Positions 1 to 6,572 of a DNA stretch of 11,660 nt are shown here, piece by piece. The DNA is from Candidatus Nitrosopumilus sp. Its GTDB lineage: Archaea > Thermoproteota > Nitrososphaeria > Nitrososphaerales > Nitrosopumilaceae. The notes below the pieces were generated by a model. The model saw nothing but the letters and a program-made list of their open reading frames with translations, ran no database searches and was not told the DNA's origin. The DNA lies in the NCBI GenBank assembly GCA_030637455.1, contig DAOWGL010000179.1, positions 1 to 11,660 on the forward strand. The letters run 5' to 3'. Position 1 is the stretch's first letter. Each line of letters opens with the position of its first letter. The position numbers were made by a program, and so were the translations under genes.

Positions 1-1
1 A

Positions 2-379
2 ATGGCAGCAAAAAAAGTCGATTTACTTGATGTAGTTCAAAAAATTCTCAAATTAGATACAAAGATGAGATTTGCAGCAATTATTGAACCTAAAGGCAAA
101 ATCCGTGAGGCCATTATGAAAACAGGAAAAACTAATTTAAAAAATCAAAAGGAAGAAGAGCATTTCTGTAAACAAGTTGCTCAAAGACGTACTATGAGAA
201 AAGAGTTTGATAGATCCCTTGGTAAAGTAAGGTATGTTCACGTAGAAAGAGAAAAGGTATCTCAAATGGTAATTTACACAAAACGAAACATTGTTTATTT
301 TACAATGGAGCCTGAAATGCCAATCAGTACAAAACTTAGATTAATCACAAAAGTTAAAAAAATAACTGCTAGTCTTTAG
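2..379 (+). CDS. DUF6659-like hypothetical protein
   Basis: A 125-residue soluble protein with no signal peptide or membrane segment. From memory it resembles the DUF6659 family common in Nitrosopumilus-type archaea: a hydrophobic N-terminal beta part (residues 22-28, RFAAIIE), a conserved basic/acidic middle (EEEHFCKQVAQRR, residues 52-64), then alternating strands (VRYVHVE, VSQMVIY, IVYFTME) and a lysine-rich end. The alternating strands and helices suggest a small alpha/beta, perhaps roadblock- or profilin-like, fold, but that is inference. No catalytic motif is visible. The function is unknown. The ATG lies at the second base of the window, so a longer upstream start cannot be excluded. 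It is followed by a T-rich stretch (383-387) that also serves as the likely TATA element of the next gene. Confidence 0.75.
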   Translation: MAAKKVDLLDVVQKILKLDTKMRFAAIIEPKGKIREAIMKTGKTNLKNQKEEEHFCKQVAQRRTMRKEFDRSLGKVRYVHVEREKVSQMVIYTKRNIVYFTMEPEMPISTKLRLITKVKKITASL

Positions 380-382
380 ACC

Positions 383-390
383 TTTTTAAC
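383..390 (+). promoter_or_regulatory. TATA-like element of the 411 gene
   Basis: TTTTTAAC is centred about 24-25 nt before the ATG at 411, the spacing repeated at several genes in this window. It supports a leaderless transcript starting at 411 and argues against the TTG at 399 as the start. The T run may also help end transcription of the gene before it. Confidence 0.4.
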
Positions 391-410
391 GACATTACTT
401 GTTAGATATT

Positions 411-773
411 ATGACAATTCGTAAATATTTTGGTGATTCAAAAATGTTTGAATACGATAGATTTTATCGTGAATGTCAACAGGAAAACAGACCTTTTATC
501 AAAGCAAAAATAAATCCTCTTCACGGAAATTACCTTGTACAAATTGATTTGATGACGTGTGATTATGAATTATCAATTGAGATTCAAGAAAAAATCTCTA
601 AACTGATCCAAGATGAAATTGAATATGTGAAATCAAATTCAAAATATACATTTGAAGGATTTAACATCGACAAGGAATTAGCTTGGTTTGATGGTGTATC
701 TTCAGAACATCTTGAGGTTTTTTGTAATTCACTATATGATTTATCTTTAAAATCAAGCCTAGAATCGAATTAA
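411..773 (+). CDS. Hypothetical protein, 120 residues
   Basis: I do not recognise this protein. It is acidic, soluble and mixed alpha/beta (MTIRKYFG start, a strand pair around PFIKAKINPLHGNYLVQIDL, then long helices), with no membrane segment, signal peptide or cysteine pair. A TTG at 399 would add four residues, but the ATG at 411 fits the upstream TATA-like element better, so I use it. The end overlaps the convergent gene on the minus strand (759-965) by 15 bp, so the two transcripts are complementary at their 3' ends. Codon use looks like the neighbours. Confidence 0.7.
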   Translation: MTIRKYFGDSKMFEYDRFYRECQQENRPFIKAKINPLHGNYLVQIDLMTCDYELSIEIQEKISKLIQDEIEYVKSNSKYTFEGFNIDKELAWFDGVSSEHLEVFCNSLYDLSLKSSLESN

Positions 774-965
774 ATTTTTCAAAATTTTATCAATTACTTG
801 GATTTCTTGTTTTCGTTCCTTTATTGTGGATTGATTCCACTCTTTTGCAAATTCTGATTGCTTGTCCATCTTTTCCAACATTTCGATATATTTTACAAGA
901 TGGATTTTGTAGTCATGAAGCATGTCTAGATGCTTGTTATGATTCTTTTCAGTTGGTGTAACCAT
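759..965 (-). CDS. Small helical hypothetical protein, 68 residues
   Basis: A charged, mostly helical protein (MVTPTEKNHNKHLDML start) of unknown function. An open frame continues upstream to 1031, but the ATG at 965 is preceded by a good Shine-Dalgarno-like GAGGAG on the minus strand (around 970-975), and the 17-bp overlap with the upstream gene (949-1182) is a normal operon arrangement, so I choose 965. It is probably coupled in translation to the gene before it. Its 3' end overlaps the convergent 411-773 gene by 15 bp. The spacing of leucines and methionines suggests helix packing or a short coiled coil (YIEMLEKMDKQSEF). Confidence 0.6.
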   Translation of the reverse strand: MVTPTEKNHNKHLDMLHDYKIHLVKYIEMLEKMDKQSEFAKEWNQSTIKERKQEIQVIDKILKNLIRF

Positions 966-1182
966 CCCACTCCTCTTCCTTGATATCTGGAAACATGTCT
1001 CTAATTCTTTCCTTGTCCTTCTCCATTGCATCGATTCTATTTTCTAAATGACTTTTAATTGCAGGCTCTCCTTCTTGCCCTTTTTCTTTCTGAAGGTCTG
1101 AGATTACTTTGGTAAGTGATTTGTAATATGAGATATGATTTTTTTTAGATTCTTCTGATGTATCTTCTTCTTTTACATCCAT
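949..1182 (-). CDS. Small acidic hypothetical protein, 77 residues
   Basis: First gene of a two-gene minus-strand cassette with 759-965. The protein is strongly charged and predicted helical, with an acidic disordered N-terminus (MDVKEEDTSEES) and a C-terminal segment with several acidic residues and a tryptophan (DIKEEEWDGYTN). I do not recognise a family. The ATG at 1182 has an AT-rich element (CTTATTTTC read on the minus strand, 1202-1210) about 24 nt upstream, next to an inverted repeat (1208-1225), so it may be a regulated leaderless gene. The 17-bp overlap with the next gene suggests coupled expression. Confidence 0.65.
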   Translation of the reverse strand: MDVKEEDTSEESKKNHISYYKSLTKVISDLQKEKGQEGEPAIKSHLENRIDAMEKDKERIRDMFPDIKEEEWDGYTN

Positions 1183-1207
1183 TGTATTTTATGATATAAT
1201 TGAAAAT

Positions 1208-1225
1208 AAGTACTTGATGGTACTT
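1208..1225. promoter_or_regulatory. Inverted repeat in divergent promoter region
   Basis: AAGTAC and GTACTT form perfect 6-bp arms around a 6-nt spacer. The repeat sits between the minus-strand gene starting at 1182 and the plus-strand ORF starting at 1278, touching the likely TATA element of the minus-strand gene. This is the position expected for a repressor operator, but no regulator can be assigned. Confidence 0.35.
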
Positions 1226-1249
1226 TACAATGTTGTAATCCCGATACGC

Positions 1250-1257
1250 TTAAGTTA
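1250..1257 (+). promoter_or_regulatory. TATA-like element of the 1278 ORF
   Basis: TTAAGTTA is centred about 24-25 nt before the ATG at 1278. Its presence at the usual spacing supports the 39-residue ORF as a real, leaderless first gene of the pair with the PIN-like gene. Confidence 0.4.
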
Positions 1258-1277
1258 ATAATTCATACAGAAAATTT

Positions 1278-1397
1278 ATGGATCTTAATGAAATACTCAC
1301 AAGAGAAAGGGATTCTCTAAGAGATGAAAATATAGAGTTAAGAAAAAAAGTAAAGGAACTTGAATTAAAAATACAGGAATTGGAGAAAAAAGAATGA
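1278..1397 (+). CDS. 39-residue leucine-zipper microprotein
   Basis: A very short ORF (MDLNEILTRERD start, ends QELEKKE) that is almost entirely one charged coiled coil. Leucine or isoleucine recurs with heptad-like spacing (L14, L21, L28, L35, with I19, L30 and I32 between), like the zipper part of a bZIP protein. The stop codon overlaps the next start in an ATGA arrangement (1394-1397), and a TATA-like element lies at the standard distance upstream. These are good signs of a translated gene coupled to the PIN-like gene. I infer that it is a partner or oligomerisation subunit, possibly an antitoxin-like peptide, of the downstream protein. It has no visible DNA-binding domain, so it could instead be a leader peptide that sets the level of the second gene. 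Confidence 0.55.
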   Translation: MDLNEILTRERDSLRDENIELRKKVKELELKIQELEKKE

Positions 1398-1687
1398 AAA
1401 ATGTGTTAATTGATCAGAATTGCAAGTGGTTAGTAAATGAAGATGCTAAAAAACATCTAGAAAATTATGAAAAAATATTTGTTGTTGGAGTTGATTTGAA
1501 ACAAAGAGATTATGATGAGACATTGGCAACCTTTTGTAAAGATCATGATTGTGAGTTACTTACGGCTGATAATCGTGCGTATATTCACTTTTTTAGTGAG
1601 AAAAACATCAAAAATGTCCAACTTTCTGAATTCATTTATGAAGATAAAGCAGATAGGCCCATCTATCTTGTTAAGATTGTAGACTAG
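1394..1687 (+). CDS. PIN-like (DUF5615/Mut7-C type) small protein
   Basis: A 97-residue alpha/beta protein with the acidic layout of small PIN-like nucleases. An N-terminal strand ends in LIDQN (D7), a middle segment RDYDETLATF carries D39, D41 and E42, and LLTADNRAY (D59) matches the (I/L)xTxDxxF motif. In DUF5615/Mut7-C-type proteins these acidic residues coordinate metal for RNA cleavage; activity here is inferred and the domain is divergent. It starts by ATGA overlap with the 39-residue zipper ORF, implying stop-restart translation and a matched amount of both products. Its stop codon overlaps the convergent winged-helix gene in a CTAG. It could alternatively be a non-catalytic member of the fold. 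Confidence 0.6.
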   Translation: MKNVLIDQNCKWLVNEDAKKHLENYEKIFVVGVDLKQRDYDETLATFCKDHDCELLTADNRAYIHFFSEKNIKNVQLSEFIYEDKADRPIYLVKIVD

Positions 1688-2250
1688 TTTACGTTCTTTG
1701 TGTCAATATGTGATATTCTCAAATTTGCAAGAACTTCATTAAGAAAATCCCTCTCTGGTTGATGTGTTATACTGTTCATTATTGATTCCCAACAATCATT
1801 TATTTTTCTTATGATCTGTGAATACATTTTGTCTTTTTTGAATGCAGGATAGTATGACAATAGTTTCATTATTCCATCAGTTGATTGAACTATGTGTATT
1901 TGATGAATAACTGATCTTAGTCTTTCATGATGTGAGAAATTTTCCTCCTTCACTGTAATTTCAAAATTAGCAATTTCTTCAAATATCATATCTACTTCTT
2001 TATGCAGATTTTTTAATTGATTATTTACAGATTCTGATAGATTTATCAACTCATATTCGATATGGGAGCGACTGTGAACTTTTTTATCGATTTCTCCTGC
2101 TTCTACTAGGGCACTAATCTCTCTGTATACTATTTTCTCATTACCTACTTTTGCTATCACTCTTTTGGCAAGGTCTGTACCTCTAATCTTTCCATTTTCA
2201 TTTAGTATTCTGATAATTTCTGTTTTGATGATTTCTGAATTTTTATCCAT
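1684..2250 (-). CDS. Winged-helix transcriptional regulator
   Basis: A 188-residue protein with an N-terminal winged helix (about residues 5-70): helix ENGKIRGTDLAKRVI, a recognition helix in VGNEKIVYREISALVEAG, then a wing ending HSRSHIEYELI. A long helical C-terminal part (75-188) follows that may dimerise or sense a ligand. It is likely a cytoplasmic DNA-binding regulator; the target is unknown. The ATG at 2250 has a Shine-Dalgarno-like AGGAG 6-7 nt before it and lies 14 nt after the stop of the 2265-2498 gene, so the two form an operon. The end overlaps the PIN-like gene by 4 bp. Its plan (winged helix plus helical C-terminus, about 187 residues) matches the second regulator at 7877-8437. 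Confidence 0.65.
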   Translation of the reverse strand: MDKNSEIIKTEIIRILNENGKIRGTDLAKRVIAKVGNEKIVYREISALVEAGEIDKKVHSRSHIEYELINLSESVNNQLKNLHKEVDMIFEEIANFEITVKEENFSHHERLRSVIHQIHIVQSTDGIMKLLSYYPAFKKDKMYSQIIRKINDCWESIMNSITHQPERDFLNEVLANLRISHIDTKNVN

Positions 2251-2264
2251 TATTTCTCCTAAAA

Positions 2265-2498
2265 TTATTTTTGATATTTTGCAATTACTGCTTTTTCTCC
2301 CGTCTCGCTAATCTCTATTACTAATTTTTCTAATATCTCGATTCCTTTCTTTATTGGCTCTTTTTCTAAATTTTTGTATTCTAATTTTTGTTTGAGTACC
2401 ATTCTTTCATTATTTACAAAACTCAATAATGGCACATTTTCCCCCATGTTCAGGTTTATGAAAAAATCAATATATTCTTCAGTTGATTTTATTGCCAT
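2265..2498 (-). CDS. Hypothetical protein, 77 residues
   Basis: First gene of an operon with the winged-helix regulator. A small soluble protein (MAIKSTEEYIDFFINLN start) with a helical N-terminus, a short hydrophobic patch (NVPLLSFV) and a C-terminal strand-like end (VIEISETGEKAVIAKY). It has no cysteines or membrane segment, and I recognise no family. The close spacing (14 nt) to the regulator suggests related function or shared control, which is inference. Confidence 0.6.
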   Translation of the reverse strand: MAIKSTEEYIDFFINLNMGENVPLLSFVNNERMVLKQKLEYKNLEKEPIKKGIEILEKLVIEISETGEKAVIAKYQK

Positions 2499-2546
2499 GT
2501 TTTACAATCTTTAATCTAGTATTTGTTTCAAGTTATTCATACTAGG

Positions 2547-2554
2547 TTTATTTA
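2547..2554 (+). promoter_or_regulatory. TATA box of the 2576 gene
   Basis: TTTATTTA is centred about 25 nt before the ATG at 2576. It selects that ATG over the TTG at 2564 and predicts a leaderless transcript. Confidence 0.45.
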
Positions 2555-2575
2555 CAATTTTGATTGAACCTGAGT

Positions 2576-2824
2576 ATGGATAGTTGTGACAGGCGTGTTC
2601 GTGCTTACAAAAATGGCAAAACATTTGATCAATGCAGAGATATCGCAGAATCTATGAATCCTGATTTTAAAAAAATTATTGACAATGATGGTAAAGTTCT
2701 CTGGACTGAGATTTTAGAAAAAGTTGATCATGATGAAATTATTTACAAACTTACTCTAAAATTCTTGAGACGCGATGGATATGATATTGGAAATCACAAA
2801 ATTCCTGAAGTAAAAAAATTCTAA
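2576..2824 (+). CDS. Hypothetical protein, 82 residues
   Basis: A small basic/acidic protein (MDSCDRRVRAYKNGKTFDQC start) that I do not recognise. It has two cysteines near the N-terminus and a predicted helical body (ILEKVDHDEIIYKLTLKFLRRDGYDIG), with no membrane segment. The reading frame is open from a TTG at 2564, but the TATA spacing favours the ATG at 2576. Its stop codon overlaps that of the convergent membrane-protein gene in a CTAA (2821-2824), so there is no room for a separate terminator between them. Confidence 0.6.
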   Translation: MDSCDRRVRAYKNGKTFDQCRDIAESMNPDFKKIIDNDGKVLWTEILEKVDHDEIIYKLTLKFLRRDGYDIGNHKIPEVKKF

Positions 2825-3642
2825 TCTGAATTAATCTTACAACTACCATCTGCATTTCGCAATTTCTTTGCCATGATGTATGGAGTTACTAGCAATATGG
2901 GGATTGAAATTGCAATAAAAAATGTCTGCAGCTGAGTTAATGCAATTGATAATGCAATTCCACTTGCAGTTCCAATGAATACTGACAAAAATGATCCTGC
3001 ACAAGTTGGGCATGCAATGAATAACCCTGCTATTGCACCTATGCTGCTTGTCCCTCTACCCTTTTTAGATATTGTATATGCGTTGACTGCAATTGCTGCA
3101 TTTAATCCCACCAAATATGAAACGATAATTTGCAAAACAAGATTAATTGGTATGATGTTTAATCCAATATGATCTGTAAGGTATATGATAACTTGTGGCA
3201 TGTATCCTGGTCCATCACAACATGGTGCAACAAATCCTGATGGGATAGTGGCACCATAATGATATGAAAAGCTAACTTCTGGTTGATACACTAGTGTTCC
3301 TGAAACTAGTGAAAAAAATATTCCATACCCGATAAATGTTGCAACAAAGATTTTGCGTGATTTTGAATTCCATGTGGTTAATGCAATAATTGATGAAAGA
3401 TCCTTTCCTTTGTTTTCTACTTTTTCTCTATGATAGCGGTACATTCCAAATGCAATGGCTCCAAATGAAACTATTAGAATGATGTAAAACCCATAGGCGA
3501 TTCTTTGTATCGTATCTATTGCACTTGGTGTTAGTAGTTCAGGATCTTGATATCTACCATACATTAAAAATAAAATTCCAATAGTTACAAATCCCAAAAC
3601 AATTAGTTTTTTTCCTTGGTTGGTACTATTTTGCACAGTCAT
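2821..3642 (-). CDS. Six-helix membrane protein with CC and CPTC motifs
   Basis: A 273-residue integral membrane protein with hydrophobic segments near residues 12-28, 47-67, 98-117, 163-188, 201-227 and 230-256. Two cysteine motifs stand out: a CC pair in VAPCCDGPGYMP (141-142), in a long loop after helix 3, and CPTC (211-214) inside or at the edge of helix 5, with another cysteine at 268 near the C-terminus. A CxxC within a membrane helix is typical of thiol-redox or metal (for example copper) handling, but I cannot name a family. The gene starts 29 nt after the stop of the TrkH-like gene on the same strand, so the two are likely co-transcribed, although an AT-rich element over the TrkH stop could give it its own promoter. 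Confidence 0.7.
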   Translation of the reverse strand: MTVQNSTNQGKKLIVLGFVTIGILFLMYGRYQDPELLTPSAIDTIQRIAYGFYIILIVSFGAIAFGMYRYHREKVENKGKDLSSIIALTTWNSKSRKIFVATFIGYGIFFSLVSGTLVYQPEVSFSYHYGATIPSGFVAPCCDGPGYMPQVIIYLTDHIGLNIIPINLVLQIIVSYLVGLNAAIAVNAYTISKKGRGTSSIGAIAGLFIACPTCAGSFLSVFIGTASGIALSIALTQLQTFFIAISIPILLVTPYIMAKKLRNADGSCKINSD

Positions 3643-3671
3643 GATTTTTCTATATGAAATTAAATTCTATC

Positions 3672-5486
3672 TTAACTAAGTTTAGGCACGAAAATGTAGA
3701 TGATTGCAATTATTTCTAATCTACCAAAGATCATTAAAAATCCCAAGACGATTTTTGTTGCAGGATCTGTATCAAAATCAATTACTCCTGCAGACAATCC
3801 TCCTGTGGTAATTACTCCAGCAGCTTCAAAAAATGCATCTTGGAATGGGACATCCTCTATTGCTGCAAGGTGCATTCCTGTAACTGCTGAAATTGTAGGA
3901 AATAATGCTAGAATAATGAGTGTAGAAATTACTTCTTTTTTTGCTTGAGTTGATAGTTCTGCACGTTTTACTTTACTGAGTAATGCTCTGACATCTCTAA
4001 GATGGAATATTCTGAATATTTTCAAGCCTCCTGCTGTAGAGAATCCACATCCTCCTATGAACATCAAAATTATCAGAATGGTGTGTGCTCCTCCGTTTAA
4101 TCCTGCGAGACTTTCTTGTTGCAGTCCTGCAGTTGTACTAGCTGATACTGAATAAAATGCACTCAACATTGGATCTAATCCACTTATTACAATAAACAAA
4201 ATAGTTGCACTTCCTAAAATTGCAAAGTATGTCAAAACTTCTTTTCCAAGTTTTGGTGATAGGAATTTTTTTCTTACAAATGCATAATGGAATGTAAATG
4301 GTAATGCACCTAGTATCATTGCACCCATTAAGATAACATGCTCTTGCCATAGTAACCCATCAAGAATTGTGGATGTGGGTAAGAATCCTCCTGTTGAAAG
4401 AGTACTCATGGCCAATGAAAAATTATCAATAATATTTCCTTCATTGAAAATATGCAACAATGATGCAACAATTACAATGTAAATTGAAAAGATGACTGTG
4501 ATGGTTAAGAACAGTTCTTTCATGTGAAGGGTTCTTCCAGATATGAAACCTCTCATTGATTGTAATTTTGACTCTGGATAAAATGCTGTAATTACCAAAT
4601 AAATGAAACTCATTCCTCCTACGAGCTGTGTATAGCTGCGGAAGAATGTGAAACTTTGTGTAAGTTCTTCTGGTTCATCAAATAGAGATATTCCGCCTGT
4701 TGTAAAACCTGCAGCACTTGAAAAGAATGCATTACTAAATACCTCTATACTAGTTTCATCACTTGGAAACACGTACAGATACGGTATTGTTCCAAACAAT
4801 GACAGCAAAAATAGGCTCGCAAATACCAAAATTGATGCCTGTTGTAAATTCAGGCTAGATTTTTCACCATAAGAATTCAGAAAGAACCCTGTAACCAGTA
4901 AGAGGACCGTTGTAAGGTAAATTCCTGTAGCCGTTAATGGGTCTTCTAATAATGTCGCAACAATTGCTGGCACCAGTAACAATACCCCTGCAAATTGTAA
5001 CACAAACCCGAGATTTCCTAAAACTGCTTTTACTGGTGGACTCAAAAGACGCGGAGCCGTAGCTGTGGCATCTCGTATAACATTTGCAATGGTTGATTGA
5101 AAAATCATTCCCATCACTTGGTTTTTCCTTGATAGGACTGGTAGTTTTCTGATATTGTTATCTCTCATTTTGTGTAATGCATCTTGCAATGTTGATTTTT
5201 CACTAATTGTAATTAGAGGTGTGCTCATGACATCTTTCAGTGATGTAGCTTCTGCGTAAACTGTAACATCACTAACTTTACTTAGAATATCTTCATCTGT
5301 AACAATTCCGACAGGGAGATTATCTTTATCTGTAACAACAATGTCATCTGTTTCATAGTGACGTAACATTCTGGCTGCTTCTCTGGTTTGTGTATCTAGT
5401 CCGAGAATCAGTACATCTTTGTCCATGTACTTTGTAACGGACTTGCTAAGAACATATGATACTGCACGTTCTGGATTAGTTGACAT
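3672..5486 (-). CDS. TrkH-type K+ transporter with N-terminal CBS pair
   Basis: A 604-residue fusion. Residues about 17-140 hold two CBS repeats (TDDIVVTDKDNLPVGIVTDED and NIRKLPVLSRKNQVMGMIF mark their ends), together a Bateman module that usually binds adenine nucleotides. From about 150 to the end is the TrkH/KtrB potassium-channel-like transporter. Its four pore loops are visible: AAGFTTGG (258-265), STLSTGG (361-367), SASTTAG (448-454) and AAGVITTGG (555-563), plus the family's terminal GRLE (588-591). It should move K+ (possibly with Na+ or H+) inward across the cytoplasmic membrane. Trk/Ktr systems normally use a separate RCK subunit (TrkA/KtrA). None is seen here, so I infer that the CBS module may act as built-in gating control. 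The start is the ATG at 5486, with a TATA box about 25 nt upstream. Confidence 0.9.
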   Translation of the reverse strand: MSTNPERAVSYVLSKSVTKYMDKDVLILGLDTQTREAARMLRHYETDDIVVTDKDNLPVGIVTDEDILSKVSDVTVYAEATSLKDVMSTPLITISEKSTLQDALHKMRDNNIRKLPVLSRKNQVMGMIFQSTIANVIRDATATAPRLLSPPVKAVLGNLGFVLQFAGVLLLVPAIVATLLEDPLTATGIYLTTVLLLVTGFFLNSYGEKSSLNLQQASILVFASLFLLSLFGTIPYLYVFPSDETSIEVFSNAFFSSAAGFTTGGISLFDEPEELTQSFTFFRSYTQLVGGMSFIYLVITAFYPESKLQSMRGFISGRTLHMKELFLTITVIFSIYIVIVASLLHIFNEGNIIDNFSLAMSTLSTGGFLPTSTILDGLLWQEHVILMGAMILGALPFTFHYAFVRKKFLSPKLGKEVLTYFAILGSATILFIVISGLDPMLSAFYSVSASTTAGLQQESLAGLNGGAHTILIILMFIGGCGFSTAGGLKIFRIFHLRDVRALLSKVKRAELSTQAKKEVISTLIILALFPTISAVTGMHLAAIEDVPFQDAFFEAAGVITTGGLSAGVIDFDTDPATKIVLGFLMIFGRLEIIAIIYIFVPKLS

Positions 5487-5506
5487 TAAGCTTCCTTAGT
5501 TGGGGA

Positions 5507-5517
5507 TTTTAAATAAT
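5507..5517 (-). promoter_or_regulatory. TATA box of the TrkH-like gene
   Basis: Read on the minus strand, ATTATTTAAAA is centred 25-26 nt before the ATG at 5486, predicting a leaderless mRNA. A GGGG run flanks the element on each side (5502-5505 and 5520-5523). Confidence 0.5.
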
Positions 5518-5593
5518 TTGGGGTTACGCGTGAGAAGTGATCGTTGAAAAATAATTTACCTATTCATGATTTTGATCTCATTTTTTTGCTATC

Positions 5594-5600
5594 TTTATAA
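5594..5600 (+). promoter_or_regulatory. TATA box of the BFN-domain gene
   Basis: TTTATAA is a strong archaeal TATA match. The usual 26-nt offset places the transcript start near 5622-5624, just after the first in-frame ATG (5619) and 7-9 nt before the second (5631). This decides for 5631. Confidence 0.55.
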
Positions 5601-5630
5601 GCACTGAACAGGAAGTTCATGCGTAATACA

Positions 5631-6059
5631 ATGGAAATTGATCAAGCACAAGAGCCTGATTATGACTCTGTAAAAATCGATTATGTTGGATTTGTAGACC
5701 CCTATGCAGTTGAAGGTATGGTTGTTCTAAAATCTGATAATGGTAAAGAATTCCATATGAGGGCATTTTCTGGCGAAGTTGCAAAACACATCTCAAGTTT
5801 TGGTGAAACTGAAGGTGAGGCTGCACCATCCATTTACAAGATGATTGAAGAAATTTGTGAACAAAATGAATTGGTTCTAGTCAAAGTCAAAATTTATGAA
5901 AGCGGTGAGGTATTACGCGCAAATCTGTACTTTACAGGTAAGAAAGATCTTGTATTGAGAAATTATCGTGCTTCAGACGCTATGGCTTTAGGTGCATTTT
6001 ACAAAATCCCAATTCTAGTTAGGAAGAATCTCCTAAAAGAAAGCATGGAAGCAGAATAA
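5631..6059 (+). CDS. Bifunctional nuclease (BFN, DUF151) domain protein
   Basis: A 142-residue protein made almost entirely of the BFN domain. It shows the N-terminal strands (VKIDYVGFVDPYAVEGMVVL), the helix containing PSIYKMIEEICEQ, the strand pair LVLVKVKIYE/VLRANLYFTG, and the family signature RASDAMALG (about 113-121) followed by PILVRKNLL. Bacterial and plant members have been reported with DNase/RNase activity, but the biological role in archaea is unsettled. An in-frame ATG at 5619 has a GGAAG shortly before it, but the TATA position would start transcription after that codon, so 5631 is preferred. It is divergent from the TrkH-like gene. Confidence 0.85.
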   Translation: MEIDQAQEPDYDSVKIDYVGFVDPYAVEGMVVLKSDNGKEFHMRAFSGEVAKHISSFGETEGEAAPSIYKMIEEICEQNELVLVKVKIYESGEVLRANLYFTGKKDLVLRNYRASDAMALGAFYKIPILVRKNLLKESMEAE

Positions 6060-6110
6060 CATTACTTTAGATTAGAATAGTTTTTCTTCTAGTGGAATAA
6101 TTGAGATATT

Positions 6111-6329
6111 ATGAATGAACAAGAACAACTAATGGATAATCTACTAAATGTTGATCTTGAGATTATTGATGTAGTTAGAGAACTGCATAAGGGACATTGG
6201 GATTCGGAATCTTTGAAACAACAAGTTGGAGATTTGTTGAAAATTAGAGATGAAATGGTCCAACAACTAATGTCTCTAAAAGGTGATGATCATTCTTGTG
6301 ATTGTGGCCATGATCATGCCCATGAATAA
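6111..6329 (+). CDS. Microprotein with Cys/His metal-binding tail
   Basis: A 72-residue protein. Residues 1-57 are a helical hairpin-like segment rich in acidic residues and leucine (ATG at 6111, NEQEQLMDNLLNVDLEIID). The last 12 residues form a tail with H61, C63, C65, H67, H69 and H71 in alternation (CDCGHDHAH). Such a tail can bind Zn, Ni, Cu or Co, and similar His-rich ends occur on metal chaperones and sensors, but I recognise no family and the metal is unknown. It lies 51 nt after the BFN gene with no clear own TATA box, so it may be transcribed with it. Its stop codon directly abuts the stop of the convergent 6330-6536 gene. Confidence 0.65.
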   Translation: MNEQEQLMDNLLNVDLEIIDVVRELHKGHWDSESLKQQVGDLLKIRDEMVQQLMSLKGDDHSCDCGHDHAHE

Positions 6330-6536
6330 TTAACTTAATTCTTCAAAGAAATTATCTGGAAACTTTTTCTTAATTTTTTCTATTTCCAATTCATATGTTT
6401 GAATTTTTAATTCGATTTCGTCTCTTTCTTTATCTTTGAGATTTTCTTTGTCTTTTTTCATCTTGTTGATTTGACTAGTCAGTGTCTTGTACATTATTGA
6501 AAATTCTGGAAAATTTTCAGGAAGTTCCTCGCCCAT
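6330..6536 (-). CDS. Coiled-coil microprotein, 68 residues
   Basis: A small, lysine- and glutamate-rich helical protein. Its middle (about residues 17-60: INKMKKDKENLKDKERDEIE onward) has heptad-like hydrophobic spacing over almost its whole length, and both ends carry a PENF/PDNF-like motif (PENFPEF near the start, FPDNFFEEL near the end). No known family and no catalytic residues. It is convergent with the Cys/His-tail microprotein, with zero spacing between the stop codons. Its start at 6536 is divergent from the secreted protein at 6573, with only 36 bp between them for both promoters. Confidence 0.55.
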   Translation of the reverse strand: MGEELPENFPEFSIMYKTLTSQINKMKKDKENLKDKERDEIELKIQTYELEIEKIKKKFPDNFFEELS

Positions 6537-6543
6537 TAGCTAG

Positions 6544-6551
6544 ATTAAATA
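6544..6551 (+). promoter_or_regulatory. TATA box of the secreted-protein gene
   Basis: ATTAAATA is centred 25-26 nt before the ATG at 6573, the standard spacing for a leaderless transcript here. It lies in a 36-bp divergent gap shared with the minus-strand gene starting at 6536. Confidence 0.5.
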
Positions 6552-6572
6552 CACATCCCACTAATACTGGTT

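Noticed and set aside
966..1031. Longer N-terminus for the 759-965 protein
   Set aside because: It would overlap the upstream gene by 83 bp and its residues are only the out-of-frame reading of that gene; the internal ATG at 965 has a good Shine-Dalgarno.
3700..4872. Open frames opposite or within the TrkH-like gene
   Set aside because: They are antisense or shifted readings of a clear membrane-protein gene and show no family similarity or initiation signals.
5502..5523. GGGG runs flanking an AT-rich core upstream of the TrkH-like gene
   Set aside because: The pattern is mirror-like, not an inverted repeat, so it cannot form a normal dimer operator or hairpin. The AT core is explained by the TATA box.
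5617..5829. Minus-strand frame opposite the start of the BFN gene
   Set aside because: It is Gln/His-rich and low complexity, as expected from reading a BFN-coding strand backwards, and it lacks a promoter.
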